Below are positions 28,095 to 37,313 of a stretch of 64,000 bases of DNA, in pieces. The translations under genes were made by a program, and so were the position numbers. How positions within the stretch are numbered: position 1 is the first letter of the stretch; each line of letters begins with the position of its first letter. The notes beneath the pieces are model-generated. The model was not told where the DNA came from. It saw nothing but the letters and a program-made list of their open reading frames with translations, and did not search any database. Location of the stretch: positions 310,001 through 374,000 of the forward strand of contig NZ_CAJNAT010000001.1 in assembly GCF_905220705.1 (NCBI RefSeq). The letters are read 5' to 3'. This DNA comes from Paraburkholderia domus. GTDB taxonomy: Bacteria; Pseudomonadota; Gammaproteobacteria; Burkholderiales; Burkholderiaceae.

Positions 28095-30053
28095 TTAGTG
28101 CGACTGTGCTTGTGGCTGTGGCTGTGGCTGCGCATACCACCACATCGACGTGATCCAGCCTTCCGCTCCATAGTACAGAGGCAAGGTTCTGGGCCACGCG
28201 AGACCACGCTTGAACGCTACCCGGTGCGTCGCGCTGTACCACTGCGGCACCACATAGTAGCCATGCATCAGCACGCGGTCGAGCGCGTGTGTCGCGTCGA
28301 TCAATTGCTCGCGCGTCTGCGCATGCACGAGCGCGTTCAGGATCGCATCGACGGCCGGCGATTTCAGCCCGATCATGTTGTCCGAGCCAGCGGTATCCGC
28401 GGCTTTGCTGCCGAAGCGATCAATCTGCTCCGACCCCGGCACCTGCACGTCCGGCATGCGGATGGTGGTCGTGTCGAAATCGAATGCGTCGAGACGCTTC
28501 TGATAGACCGCGAAATCGGACACACGAAACGTCGCGGTAATGCCGAGCTTCTGCAGATTGCGGATGAACGTCGCGACAATCGGCTCCATTTGCGCGGCCG
28601 AACCTGAATCGTCGAGGATCTCGAACCGGAATGGCTCGCCCTTGGCGTTGCGCAAGGCGTTGTCGCGATAGGTCCACCCCGCCTGCTGCAACAAGGCGCG
28701 TGCTTGCAGCAGATTGGCGCGCAGCGAACCCGGCGGATCCGTGTCCGGCTGCTTCGGCGGCGGACCGAATACCGCCGGATCGAGTTTTGCGCGCCATGGC
28801 TCGAGGAGCGCGAGTTCACCCGGCGAAGGCAGACCCTTCGCCTGCAAATCCGTATTGACGAAGAAGCTGTCGATGCGCGTGTACTGATTGAAGAACAACT
28901 GGCGATTCAGCCACTGAAAGTCGAACGCGAGATCGAGCGCCTTGCGCACTCGCACGTCCTGGAACAGCGGCCGACGCAGATTGAGCATGAAACCCTGCAT
29001 GCCCGTGCCGTTATGCTGCACAAACTCGCGCTTGATCAACTCGCCGCTATCGAACTTCTTGCCGACGTCGCGCCGCACCCAATTGCGCGCGACGTACTCG
29101 ACCATCGCATCGTATTCGCCGGCCTTGAACGCTTCCAGGCGCGCGACGTTATCCGAATACAGTTTATAGACGATGCGATCGAAGTTGTTCATGCCGACGC
29201 GCACCGGCAACGTCGCACCCCAGTAGTTCGGATCACGCCTATACGTGATCGTGCGGCCGTTGTCGTACTGATCGATCAGATAAGGCCCGCTGGCAATCGG
29301 CTTTTCGAACGCCAATTGGTCGAAGGCGATCCGGCTGCCGTCCGGCTTCATCCCCCACTTGCGCGAGAACACCGGCATGCTGCCCACGAGCAACGGCAAC
29401 TCGCGATTGCGTTGATGAAACTCGAAGCGAATCGTATGCGGATCGACGACAACTGCTCGCGTGATCTCGCCGAAAATCGACGCGAACTGCGGCGCGGCCT
29501 GCGGGCTTTTCAGCGTGTCGAGCGAAAACTTGACGTCGTCGGCGGTGACCGGATCCCCATTCGAAAAACGTGCGCGGGGATTGATGTGGAAAGTAGTCGA
29601 CAGGCCGTCGGGCGCGATATTGATATCGTCGGCAAGCAAGCCATAGGCAGAAGCCACTTCGTCGCTGCTGCCTATGGTCAGGCTTTCGAACATCAGGTCG
29701 ACGCCCGGTGCGGGGTTGCCGCGCAGTGTGAACGGATTGAATTTGTCGAAACTGGTGAGCCGGCTCGGATTGGCCAGCACCAGCGTGCCGCCTTTTGGCG
29801 CATCCGGGTTGACGTAGTCGAAGTGCTTAAAATCCGCGGGATACTTCGGCTCGCCGTATTGCGCGATCGCATAGACCGCATGGGCCTCGGGCGCCGCAAG
29901 CAAACCGGCCAGCGCGGACACGCCGCACAGCGCGACAGCGCACACTAAGCGCCGGGAGCGCGGCACAAGCGGTAGACCGACACGCGATAGCCTGTGAATC
30001 ACACTGCACCAAAGTGCACGAGGCGTTTGAACCCATCGCGAGCCAGTTGTCAT
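28095..30053 (-). CDS. yejA: Periplasmic peptide-binding protein YejA
   Basis: Family 5 extracellular solute-binding protein, 652 residues. A long basic N-terminus precedes a signal peptide ending near residue 59 (PEAHA); the start might therefore be later than ATG 30053. The mature part opens with the YejA-typical YGEPKYPADFKHFDYVNPDAPKGG (residues about 66-89, with APKGG conserved), then FNPFTLRG and the SBP_bac_5 fold. The C-terminus is an unusual Gln-Pro repeat ending in His. It is the first gene of yejABEF and presumably delivers oligopeptides to YejB/E. Confidence 0.93.
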   Translation of the reverse strand: MTTGSRWVQTPRALWCSVIHRLSRVGLPLVPRSRRLVCAVALCGVSALAGLLAAPEAHAVYAIAQYGEPKYPADFKHFDYVNPDAPKGGTLVLANPSRLTSFDKFNPFTLRGNPAPGVDLMFESLTIGSSDEVASAYGLLADDINIAPDGLSTTFHINPRARFSNGDPVTADDVKFSLDTLKSPQAAPQFASIFGEITRAVVVDPHTIRFEFHQRNRELPLLVGSMPVFSRKWGMKPDGSRIAFDQLAFEKPIASGPYLIDQYDNGRTITYRRDPNYWGATLPVRVGMNNFDRIVYKLYSDNVARLEAFKAGEYDAMVEYVARNWVRRDVGKKFDSGELIKREFVQHNGTGMQGFMLNLRRPLFQDVRVRKALDLAFDFQWLNRQLFFNQYTRIDSFFVNTDLQAKGLPSPGELALLEPWRAKLDPAVFGPPPKQPDTDPPGSLRANLLQARALLQQAGWTYRDNALRNAKGEPFRFEILDDSGSAAQMEPIVATFIRNLQKLGITATFRVSDFAVYQKRLDAFDFDTTTIRMPDVQVPGSEQIDRFGSKAADTAGSDNMIGLKSPAVDAILNALVHAQTREQLIDATHALDRVLMHGYYVVPQWYSATHRVAFKRGLAWPRTLPLYYGAEGWITSMWWYAQPQPQPQAQSH

Positions 30054-30233
30054 AGGGGCCTTGTTGGTCAGCGGGTGATCTCAATGTGAGAGGATTCTAC
30101 CCAATAAACCCGTGCAATCCATGCCTGCGCCGGACGCGTCGCTGCTCACGCTCAGCTACCTCGGCGCCGAGTAACCGCATGTGCTGCGTTGACCCGGCGC
30201 TTTCTGCCCAGTCCGCTGATTTCGCGGGCGCAA

Positions 30234-30266
30234 TAAAAAACCGCCCTTTTCGGGCGGTTTCTTTTT
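30234..30266 (-). terminator. Terminator after the small exported protein gene
   Basis: Stem AAACCGCCC / GGGCGGTTT, loop around CGAAAA; read leftwards it is followed by TTTTTTAT. It lies about 40 bases beyond the stop of the gene at 30305. Confidence 0.88.
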
Positions 30267-30304
30267 CCACGTGGCGACCGCGTCAACTGCGGCCTGTTGA
30301 TGGC

Positions 30305-30652
30305 TTAATGCCAGCCGCGATGATTGTCGTAGTGGTCACGGCCGTAGTCGTAACGGCCCGGGGGATGATGGCGATACCAGTCGTCACGCGCCCAGTAGCG
30401 GCGGCCGTCCCAGTAACGGTCGCCGTGCCAGCCGATCACGATCGCCGGGCCGCCGTAGTACACAGGAGCCGGCTGATAGACGACAGGCGGCGGAGGCGGC
30501 GGCGGCGGTGCATAGACCGGAGCCGGAGCCACATAGATCGGCGCGGGAATGCCGATGTTGACGCCAATGTTGAGCCCACCGGCCATTGCAGCACCCGACG
30601 CAGCCAACCCGAGAACCCCGATCAGAAGTGGAACAAGACGTGCGGACTTCAT
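30305..30652 (-). CDS. Small exported proline- and Tyr/Trp-rich protein, function unknown
   Basis: 115 residues from ATG 30652, with ribosome site AAGGGTG. A signal peptide (about 1-25, ending GAAMAG) is followed by a short Gly/Ile segment, a stretch with eight consecutive prolines, and a C-terminus dense in Tyr, Trp, Arg, Asp and His (YWDGRRYWARDDWYRHH). Such low-complexity exported proteins are common in Burkholderia-type genomes and are often labelled as glycine- or YXWD-rich hypothetical proteins. A role at the cell envelope is likely; nothing more specific can be said. It has its own terminator, so it is probably a single-gene unit. Confidence 0.75.
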   Translation of the reverse strand: MKSARLVPLLIGVLGLAASGAAMAGGLNIGVNIGIPAPIYVAPAPVYAPPPPPPPPVVYQPAPVYYGGPAIVIGWHGDRYWDGRRYWARDDWYRHHPPGRYDYGRDHYDNHRGWH

Positions 30653-31199
30653 TGAATCACCCTTTTGAAGAATGTGTTGTTGGCCGAAATATAGCGCAAG
30701 GCAGCCATCCGCGTATTTCAACTTTGTAATAACTGATGCATAACATCGCGCCGCTGGCCGCCCGGTTACGTCTCGTTACATTGGACGAAGGTTTGGTGGA
30801 AAAGTAGTGGCGATGTAACCGGCCCACCTCGCCGTTAGTCACTCGATTGTCGGCAGTCACGCATCTTTCAGCGCCGGCATCCTCTGCGCGGCAACGCTTG
30901 CCGCTGCCCTCGCATGCACCAGGTAATCGGGTCGGCGGCTCCCCGATCTGCCTTGCGGCGGCGCATTGACCGCACACTCACATCAGCAGGATGCCGAAAT
31001 ATTTGCGCAGCATGTAAAAGAGTCGACCGGACAATGAAACTCGCCCGCTCCGTCCGCATCAATCGCCCTTGCCTTCCAGCGCGTTAGCGCCCCGCCCTCG
31101 CAGGTGGTTCAAATCGGATCGCAAAACCGCATAGCGTCACGATCGCCCAACCAATCCGCCGCCGCGATTGCCGCGACGCCCGACTGCGCCCATTCGCAC
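30653..31199. other. Degenerate intergenic region
   Basis: No intact gene recognised on either strand. Short open frames have no recognisable similarity. The region leads into a porin remnant, so it may be the decayed 5' part of the same gene or other deleted material. Confidence 0.5.
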
Positions 31200-31432
31200 A
31201 AACCGCCAATCAGCAGATTTCGCTCGAGCAGACGTACAACCTCTCCGCCCGCACCACGGTGTACGCATTACTGGCGTATCGGCATGCGCGAGGCAAGACG
31301 TTGGTTGCGGCGGGTAGCACGGGGACGAGTATCACCAACGCAGTGGCTGTGGCCGGCGACTCGCAGAATACGACGCCGTCGTCAGGGCCATCGCAATTCG
31401 TCGGCAGGGTGGGGCTGCGTCACGCGTTTTGA
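31200..31432 (+). pseudogene. C-terminal remnant of a Gram-negative porin
   Basis: In the frame ending with TGA at 31430-31432 the last 70 or so codons read SLEQTYNLSARTTVYALLAY, then RHARGKTLV, a Thr/Ser/Ala-rich loop, PSSGPSQFVGRVGLRHAF. This is the end of a Burkholderia-type general porin (YNLSKRT-VYA-AY-HA-GKTL ... VGLRH-F), including the terminal Phe needed for outer-membrane insertion. Upstream in this frame the porin pattern is lost within 20 codons and no start or signal peptide is found, so only the last two beta-strands and their loop survive. Confidence 0.75.
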
Positions 31433-31460
31433 GCTTGCCCGTCGCATGAATTGAGGGCTG

Positions 31461-31500
31461 AAAAAACAAAACCCCGCAGAGCCTAGACTCTGCGGGGTTC
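31461..31500 (-). terminator. Terminator downstream of tRNA-Ser
   Basis: Perfect 12-bp stem AACCCCGCAGAG / CTCTGCGGGGTT with loop CCTAGA; leftwards it is followed by TTGTTTTTT. It lies 13 bases beyond the tRNA CCA end. Confidence 0.88.
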
Positions 31501-31512
31501 CACCGCCATCGC

Positions 31513-31606
31513 TGGCGGAGACGGAGGGATTCGAACCCTCGATCCAGGTTTTGGCCCAGATGCTCCCTTAGCAGGGGAGTGCCTTCGACCTCTCGGCCAC
31601 GTCTCC
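31513..31606 (-). tRNA. tRNA-Ser (GCT)
   Basis: 94 bases including CCA, with the long variable arm of serine tRNAs. The anticodon stem CTCCC/GGGAG encloses CTGCTAA, anticodon GCT. Acceptor GGAGACG/CGTCTCC. Confidence 0.95.
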
Positions 31607-31817
31607 CAAACTTTCGGTTGCGCAGGGAGTCAGCGCAACGAAGCCAAGATAATAGCGGGCCGAACCGCGAAGGTCAATGTCTACCGCACATTTTTTGTGC
31701 CAGTTTTGTCATCGACGACGCAATTAATGCCCATTGACCGCGTCACATTGGCCGCGTATGCGGCCCCCGTGCATCAAAAGACGAGGCGCTCTTGTACGCC
31801 CCGCCCTGTCCGGCAAA

Positions 31818-33068
31818 TTACGCCTGATCCAACTCGAACGCCTTATGCAGCGCGCGCACGGCGAGCTCCATATACTTCTCGTCGATCAGCACCGAAATCT
31901 TGATTTCGGAGGTCGAGATCATCTGGATGTTGATGCCCTCTTCCGACAGCGTGCGGAACATCGTGCTCGCGATACCCACATGCGAACGCATGCCGACGCC
32001 GACCACCGAGATCTTCGATACCTTCGGATCGCCCAGCACCTGCTCAGCCTGCACGTGACCCTTCACCTGGCCCGTGAGAATGTCCATGGCGCGCTGATAG
32101 TCGCCGCGGCCGACCGTGAACGTGAAGTCCGTCTTGCCCTCGACGCTCTGGTTCTGGATGATCATGTCGACGTCGATATTCGCGTCCGCCACCGGGCCGA
32201 GAATCTGATACGCGATGCCCGGCTTGTCGGGCACACCCATCACGGCGATACGAGCTTCGTCGCGCTGGAACGCGATGCCCGAGATGACTGCTTTTTCCAT
32301 GGTCTCGTCTTCTTCAAAAGTAATCAGGGTGCCCGACTTCATTTCAGTGTCGAGCGGGATGAGCGGATCGGTCAGGCTCGACAGCACGCGCGTCTTCACC
32401 TGATATTTGCCGGCGAATTCCACCGAGCGGATCTGCAGCACCTTGGAACCCAGGCTTGCCATTTCCAGCATTTCTTCGAACGTCACGCGATCGAGCCGGC
32501 GCGCTTCTTCCACGACGCGCGGGTCGGTCGTGTAGACGCCGTCGACGTCCGTGTAAATCAGGCACTCGTCGGCTTTCAATGCGGCAGCGACGGCGACAGC
32601 GGACGTATCCGAACCGCCACGCCCCAGCGTGGTGATGTTGCCCTCAGGGTCGATACCCTGGAAGCCTGTGATCACCACCACTTTGCCCGCGTCGAGATCG
32701 CGCAGCACGCGCTCGCCGTCGATTTCGCTGATGCGCGCTTTCGTGAACGCGCTATCCGTTTTGACCGGCACTTGCCAGCCGGCATAGCTGACCGCGTCGA
32801 CGCCGGCTTCCTGCAGCGCGATGGCGAGCAGTCCCGAGCTGACCTGCTCGCCCGTGGCCGCGATCATGTCGAGTTCACGCGGGCTCGGCTGACCCGTGAT
32901 TTCTTTCGCGAGACCGAGCAAGCGGTTGGTTTCGCCGGACATTGCCGACGGCACGACGACCATCTTGTGGCCAGCCTTGTGCCATTTCGCGACGCGCTTG
33001 GCGACGTTCTTGATGCGCTCGACCGAGCCCATCGAAGTGCCGCCGTATTTATGTACGATGAGTGCCAT
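31818..33068 (-). CDS. lysC: Aspartate kinase
   Basis: First step of the aspartate family pathway (lysine, threonine, methionine, diaminopimelate). 416 residues from ATG 33068; an in-frame extension to 33185 lacks similarity. The N-terminal kinase domain has KYGGTSMGS, and later GRGGSDTSAVAVAAAL and YTDVDGVYTTDPR. Two C-terminal ACT domains (IAVMGVPDKPG and ISVVGVGMRSHVGI) bind the feedback inhibitors. It lies downstream of tilS in the same direction with a 375-base gap. Confidence 0.96.
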   Translation of the reverse strand: MALIVHKYGGTSMGSVERIKNVAKRVAKWHKAGHKMVVVPSAMSGETNRLLGLAKEITGQPSPRELDMIAATGEQVSSGLLAIALQEAGVDAVSYAGWQVPVKTDSAFTKARISEIDGERVLRDLDAGKVVVITGFQGIDPEGNITTLGRGGSDTSAVAVAAALKADECLIYTDVDGVYTTDPRVVEEARRLDRVTFEEMLEMASLGSKVLQIRSVEFAGKYQVKTRVLSSLTDPLIPLDTEMKSGTLITFEEDETMEKAVISGIAFQRDEARIAVMGVPDKPGIAYQILGPVADANIDVDMIIQNQSVEGKTDFTFTVGRGDYQRAMDILTGQVKGHVQAEQVLGDPKVSKISVVGVGMRSHVGIASTMFRTLSEEGINIQMISTSEIKISVLIDEKYMELAVRALHKAFELDQA

Positions 33069-33443
33069 TGTCGTTCTGAACTGGAGGAGAAACCGCGCTG
33101 GCGCGCTGGAGACGACCGCACAAAAGCACAGGGGCGCAACGTCTTGTGAACGGCGGCAAAGTGTGTGGCGGCGTAGATGCAGCACGCGTGTAGCACGCGC
33201 GGATTTGCCCGGGAATGATCGCTAGTGACTTACCGGAAACGACGGATCACGATCGGAAACCGCAAAAGCGACGGCGAAATCGGGTCGGGCAAACAAGTTA
33301 AATTACCCGATCGAGCGCAAAAAGACAAGCCGAAATGCCCGTCGAATGGCCCGTATTACCGGCTGAAAAGGCTTATTCGGTGCGGTTTTGCGCCCTGAGT
33401 CGGAGATTCGCCGGATGGACAACGCACCTGTCCGACCGGCCGG
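33069..33443. other. Gap between tilS and lysC
   Basis: 375 bases without a gene. It should contain the lysC promoter; the segment 33230-33330 is comparatively A-rich but I found no clear -35/-10 pair, and no T-run terminator after tilS. Confidence 0.45.
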
Positions 33444-34949
33444 TCAGGCGATCAGCAGATCGTCGCGCCAGATGATCCGGACACGCTGTTCGGCCGCATT
33501 GAGCTGCTCGGGCATCGCTGCGCGGTTCACGCCGAGGAAGGGTACGAACAGCAGCTCGTCGCCCACGTAGAGCAGCGGCACGTCGCGCTTCCATGCAGGA
33601 ATACCGCGCTCCTGGAACAGATTTTTCAGCGTGCGGCTCGGGCTGCCTGGTGTCTCGCTCGTGCGCATCCGTTCACCGCCGCTGCGCGAACGCGCGCTCA
33701 ACAATGCCCGACGTAAAACGCTGAGGGGAAGCATATCGGGATCGTTCGACACAGCACCGGCATGGCCAGCGGCATTGCTGCGATCGGTATCGGCACCCGC
33801 GCCGGCATCCCCATTCAGATTCGCTTCGACAGCGACAAATACAAAGGTGCCCCGCCATTGCGGCAAGCGCCAGATTGCTTCGCCCTGCCATGCGAGTTCA
33901 CTGACTGCGCGCTCAGTAAGCGCGGTTTCGTCGGCAGGTTCGTTGCTATCTCCCGCTTCCCAGTAGACGAGGCCGCGATAACTGCGCAGCGTCTGCCCTG
34001 CATGATCGATACGCAGACTATTGCCCTCGCCCGATGCGCCGACTTCGCGCAACTGGCGCAAAGCGTCGACAAGACGCGCAGTCGAAGCAGCAACGAAACC
34101 CAAAGTGCGCATCCAGTAGCGCAGCAGATTGAGCGCACGATCGTCGTCGAGGGCGAGCAGCGCGTCATGCGATAGCGCATGACCTTCATCGCGTACTGCT
34201 CCGTCCAGATCGATGCGCGCGAGATCGTCGAGGAGACGCTGCGATGATGCCGCGTGCGCCGCTGTGCGCGCGAGTGCGTCGCGAAAACCAGGAAAGTGGA
34301 CGGCCAGCGCCGGCGTCACCTCGTGGCGCAGTGCGTTGCGCGCGTAACGTAGGTCCGCGTTCGATTCGTCGTCGATCCAGCGCAGATTGCGGGCGCTCGC
34401 GTACTGCTCGAGTTGCGCACGCAGGAGGTGCAGCAAAGGCCGCACGCGTACCGTGGAGGCACCCGCCGGCAAGTACTCGGGCGCCATCGCAGCAAGGCCC
34501 GCAAGGCCCGCGCCGCGCAGCAGTTGCAACAGTACCGTCTCCGCCTGGTCGTCAGCGTGTTGAGCGAGCCATAGCGTGTGAACGCCGCGTGCTGCGCACA
34601 TCGCGTCCAGCGCGCGATAACGCGCATCGCGCGCCGCGGCTTCGACACTCACCCCCCCGTCACGCGGCACCTCGACACGCTGCGCCGCGAATTCAACGCC
34701 ACGTTCCTGTGCAAACGCTTCGCAGTGCGCGAGCCATTCGTCGGCGTGAGCGCTCAGACCGTGATGCACATGCAGCGCGACACAACGCGACGCACCCGCG
34801 ACACGCGCCGCCGCATCGAGCAGCACACTCGAATCGACGCCACCGCTGAACGCAATCGCGATGCGCGCGCTCGCAGGGAGCACGGACAGCGCCACGCCGA
34901 CCGCCTCGAGAACGAGGCGGTCGGCAGGCGAATCGGCGGTGGGAGTCAC
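33444..34949 (-). CDS. tilS: tRNA(Ile)-lysidine synthetase
   Basis: Converts the wobble C of tRNA-Ile(CAU) to lysidine so that it reads AUA; essential in most bacteria. The PP-loop SGGVDSSVLLDA is at residues 35-46, followed by HVHHGLSAHADEW and LAQHADDQAETVLLQLLRGAG. The middle TilS domain and a C-terminal domain (SRTLKNLFQERGIPAWKRD) follow. 501 residues, start GTG at 34949. It lies 48 bases after accA and is probably cotranscribed with it. Confidence 0.95.
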   Translation of the reverse strand: MTPTADSPADRLVLEAVGVALSVLPASARIAIAFSGGVDSSVLLDAAARVAGASRCVALHVHHGLSAHADEWLAHCEAFAQERGVEFAAQRVEVPRDGGVSVEAAARDARYRALDAMCAARGVHTLWLAQHADDQAETVLLQLLRGAGLAGLAAMAPEYLPAGASTVRVRPLLHLLRAQLEQYASARNLRWIDDESNADLRYARNALRHEVTPALAVHFPGFRDALARTAAHAASSQRLLDDLARIDLDGAVRDEGHALSHDALLALDDDRALNLLRYWMRTLGFVAASTARLVDALRQLREVGASGEGNSLRIDHAGQTLRSYRGLVYWEAGDSNEPADETALTERAVSELAWQGEAIWRLPQWRGTFVFVAVEANLNGDAGAGADTDRSNAAGHAGAVSNDPDMLPLSVLRRALLSARSRSGGERMRTSETPGSPSRTLKNLFQERGIPAWKRDVPLLYVGDELLFVPFLGVNRAAMPEQLNAAEQRVRIIWRDDLLIA

Positions 34950-34997
34950 GTCGCTAGCGCGCGAAGCGCTGAGAGACGAAAGAAAACGCGCGCGGGC

Positions 34998-35969
34998 TTA
35001 AGCACCCGGCGTCGTTTCCTTGAACTTGCCGTACGACATCAACCGTTCGAAACGGCGTTGACGCAGGTCATTGATGCTCATGCCCTGGAACTGGCGCAGC
35101 GAGTCGGCGAGCGCACGGCGCAACATCGCGGCCATGCCCTTCGGATCGCGATGCGCACCACCCAGCGGCTCGTTGACGATCTTGTCGATCAGGCCGAGCG
35201 CCTTGAGGCGATGCGCGGTCAGGCCGAGCGCTTCCGCGGCTTCCGGCGCCTTCGCGGCGCTCTTCCACAGGATCGACGCGCAGCCTTCCGGAGAAATCAC
35301 CGAATAGGTCGAGAATTGCAGCATCAGCACGCTGTCGCCGACGGCAATCGCAAGTGCGCCGCCCGAGCCGCCTTCACCGATGATCGTGGCGATCAGCGGC
35401 GTCTTGAGTTCAGCCATCACGTACAGATTGCGGCCGATCGCTTCCGACTGGCCCCGCTCTTCCGCACCGATACCCGGATAGGCGCCCGGCGTATCGATGA
35501 ACGTGAAGATCGGCAAGCCGAACTTCTCGGCGAGACGCATCAGGCGTTCGGCCTTGCGATAGCCTTCCGGACGCGGCATGCCGAAGTTGCGCAGCGCGCG
35601 CTCCTTGGTGTCGCGGCCCTTCTGATGGCCGATCACCATGCAAGCCTGGCCGTTGAAACGCGCAAGGCCGCCGACGATCGACAGGTCGTCCGCATAATTG
35701 CGGTCGCCGTGAAGCTCGTGAAAATCGGTGAACAGCTCGCTCACGTAATCGAACGTGTACGGGCGTTGGGGGTGTCGGGCGATTTGCGAAACCTGCCACG
35801 GGGTGAGGTTCGCGTACAGATCTTTGGTGAGCTGTTGACTCTTCTTGGACAGCCGCTCGATCTCTTCCGAAATATCGACGGCCGAATCGTCCTGCACGAA
35901 GCGCAATTCTTCGATCTTCGCTTCGAGTTCAGCGATCGGCTGTTCGAAATCCAGAAAGGTGGTCTTCAT
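34998..35969 (-). CDS. accA: Acetyl-CoA carboxylase carboxyltransferase subunit alpha
   Basis: Catalyses transfer of carboxyl from biotin to acetyl-CoA, the committed step of fatty-acid synthesis, as an A2B2 complex with AccD. 323 residues, starting [22 protein letters not shown], an N-terminal coiled region typical of AccA. Conserved blocks [40 protein letters not shown] and [15 protein letters not shown] surround the active site. AccD is not in the window. Followed by tilS. Confidence 0.97.
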   Translation of the reverse strand: MKTTFLDFEQPIAELEAKIEELRFVQDDSAVDISEEIERLSKKSQQLTKDLYANLTPWQVSQIARHPQRPYTFDYVSELFTDFHELHGDRNYADDLSIVGGLARFNGQACMVIGHQKGRDTKERALRNFGMPRPEGYRKAERLMRLAEKFGLPIFTFIDTPGAYPGIGAEERGQSEAIGRNLYVMAELKTPLIATIIGEGGSGGALAIAVGDSVLMLQFSTYSVISPEGCASILWKSAAKAPEAAEALGLTAHRLKALGLIDKIVNEPLGGAHRDPKGMAAMLRRALADSLRQFQGMSINDLRQRRFERLMSYGKFKETTPGA

Positions 35970-36124
35970 TGGTTGTAATCCTTGGACTTACCGGGCAGCG
36001 CGTATTCTAACCGCGCGCGCCGATGTCAAAACCATCTCGCAACTATCGATTCTTAGCAATTGATAGCTTTCGAAATAACATTGCTTCTTGTTCTTTTCAA
36101 GAAAACGCCGGGCCGCCCCACGTT

Positions 36125-36200
36125 TTCCGCCCCGCAGGAAGTCCCCTTGGGGGATTGTCCCCCTCGGGGGGCCTGGTGCGAAGCGCCAGGTTTGGGGGCG
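36125..36200. repeat. Possible dispersed palindromic repeat downstream of the AlkA-type gene
   Basis: A cluster of adjoining palindromes: CCCCTTGGGG, CCCCCTCGGGGGG and CCTGGTGCGAAGCGCCAGG, starting a few bases from the glycosylase stop. No second full copy occurs in the window. The compound stem-loop form resembles small intergenic repeats seen in Burkholderia-type genomes and may act as a terminator or stabiliser. Confidence 0.45.
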
Positions 36201-36201
36201 C

Positions 36202-37266
36202 TTAGTAGTCGACCGGCAATGGATCGAGACTACGCCACATATACCAGGTAGCGACGGTGCGCCACGGCTCCCAGTTTGCCGCAACCTCACGCGCTTCACT
36301 GCGCGTAACCGGTTCGCCGCTAAAGTAATTGACGCTGATCGCGCGAATCAGGCCGAGGTCGTCGAGCGGCAGCACGTCCGGGCGCGACAGATTGAAGATC
36401 AGGAACATTTCCGCAGTCCAGCGGCCGATGCCGCGGATCTGTGTGAGTTCGGCGATCACCGCTTCGTCGTCCATCGAGGTCCACTTGCCGACGTGCAATG
36501 CGCCCGACACGAAGTGCTGCGCGAGATCGAGCACGTACTCGGCCTTGCGCTTGGACAACCCGCAGGCGGTCAGCTTGTCCTGACCGAGTTTGATGAACTG
36601 CTGCGGCACGAGCTTCGGACACGCCGCCTCGACTTTCGCCCAGACAGCTTGCGCGGATGCCACCGAAATCTGCTGCCCGACCACCGAACGCGCGAGCGTG
36701 ACGAACGGATCGCCACGACTCAGCAGATGCACCGGGCCGAACTTCGGGATCAGCTTCTTCAGAATACGGTCGCGCTTGACGAGGTCCGCGCATGCCTTGT
36801 CCCAATAGGCTGGACGGGTGACTTCAGGCGTGAGGCCGCCGATCTGCACCGGCACCGCGAGTTCAGCAACACCCGCGGCTTCGCCGCCCGCACTCGACGA
36901 CGCGCGCGTCTTGCGTACGACTTCATCTTCATGTGAATCGCGCGCGAGCTCCTGCACGTCGCCAGCAATTTCAGCAGGCAACGCACCATTGCTCTTTGCA
37001 CGCGACGTTTTGGCCCGCGTCGAAACAGGCGCGTGCGCCGACGCGCCGTTCAGCGCGCGCTTGACCGGGGCCTTCTTCGCTGCGCCCGTCGTCGCCGAGG
37101 TTGCCCCGCCCGCGCCGCTCTTGGCCGCCACTCCAGCGGCTTTCGACGATGCTTTCGTTACCGCGCCGCTGCCCGCACGAGCCGACGTTCGCGTCGACTT
37201 TGCCGCGGCTGCGGCGTTTGTTTGAGACGTGGCTCGTTTAGCCGGCGTCTTCGTGGCCGTTGCCAT
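36202..37266 (-). CDS. DNA-3-methyladenine glycosylase II (AlkA/HhH-GPD) with basic N-terminal tail
   Basis: Base-excision repair glycosylase for alkylated purines. The catalytic part (about 150-354) has LARSVVGQQISVASAQAVW, the helix-hairpin-helix LTQIRGIGRWTAEMFLIF and the catalytic Asp in VLPLDDLGLIRAI. It ends WYMWRSLDPLPVDY. The first 130 or so residues are Ala/Lys/Thr/Ser-rich with repeated KKAP/AKS-type steps like histone H1 or AlgP tails, and likely increase non-specific DNA binding. This extension is absent from E. coli AlkA. It is transcribed away from cysS, with 47 bases between them, in the same direction. Confidence 0.9.
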   Translation of the reverse strand: MATATKTPAKRATSQTNAAAAAKSTRTSARAGSGAVTKASSKAAGVAAKSGAGGATSATTGAAKKAPVKRALNGASAHAPVSTRAKTSRAKSNGALPAEIAGDVQELARDSHEDEVVRKTRASSSAGGEAAGVAELAVPVQIGGLTPEVTRPAYWDKACADLVKRDRILKKLIPKFGPVHLLSRGDPFVTLARSVVGQQISVASAQAVWAKVEAACPKLVPQQFIKLGQDKLTACGLSKRKAEYVLDLAQHFVSGALHVGKWTSMDDEAVIAELTQIRGIGRWTAEMFLIFNLSRPDVLPLDDLGLIRAISVNYFSGEPVTRSEAREVAANWEPWRTVATWYMWRSLDPLPVDY

Positions 37267-37313
37267 CCTGCCTCCTGCCTGGCGAGTCGATCAAAGGGAA
37301 GTACGAGGTGCGC

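Noticed and set aside
28704..29948. 414-codon open frame antisense to yejA
   Set aside because: No similarity and no promoter or ribosome site; yejA matches its family throughout.
31104..31454. 116-codon open frame over the porin remnant
   Set aside because: It is in another frame from the porin-like sequence and is Arg-rich without similarity.
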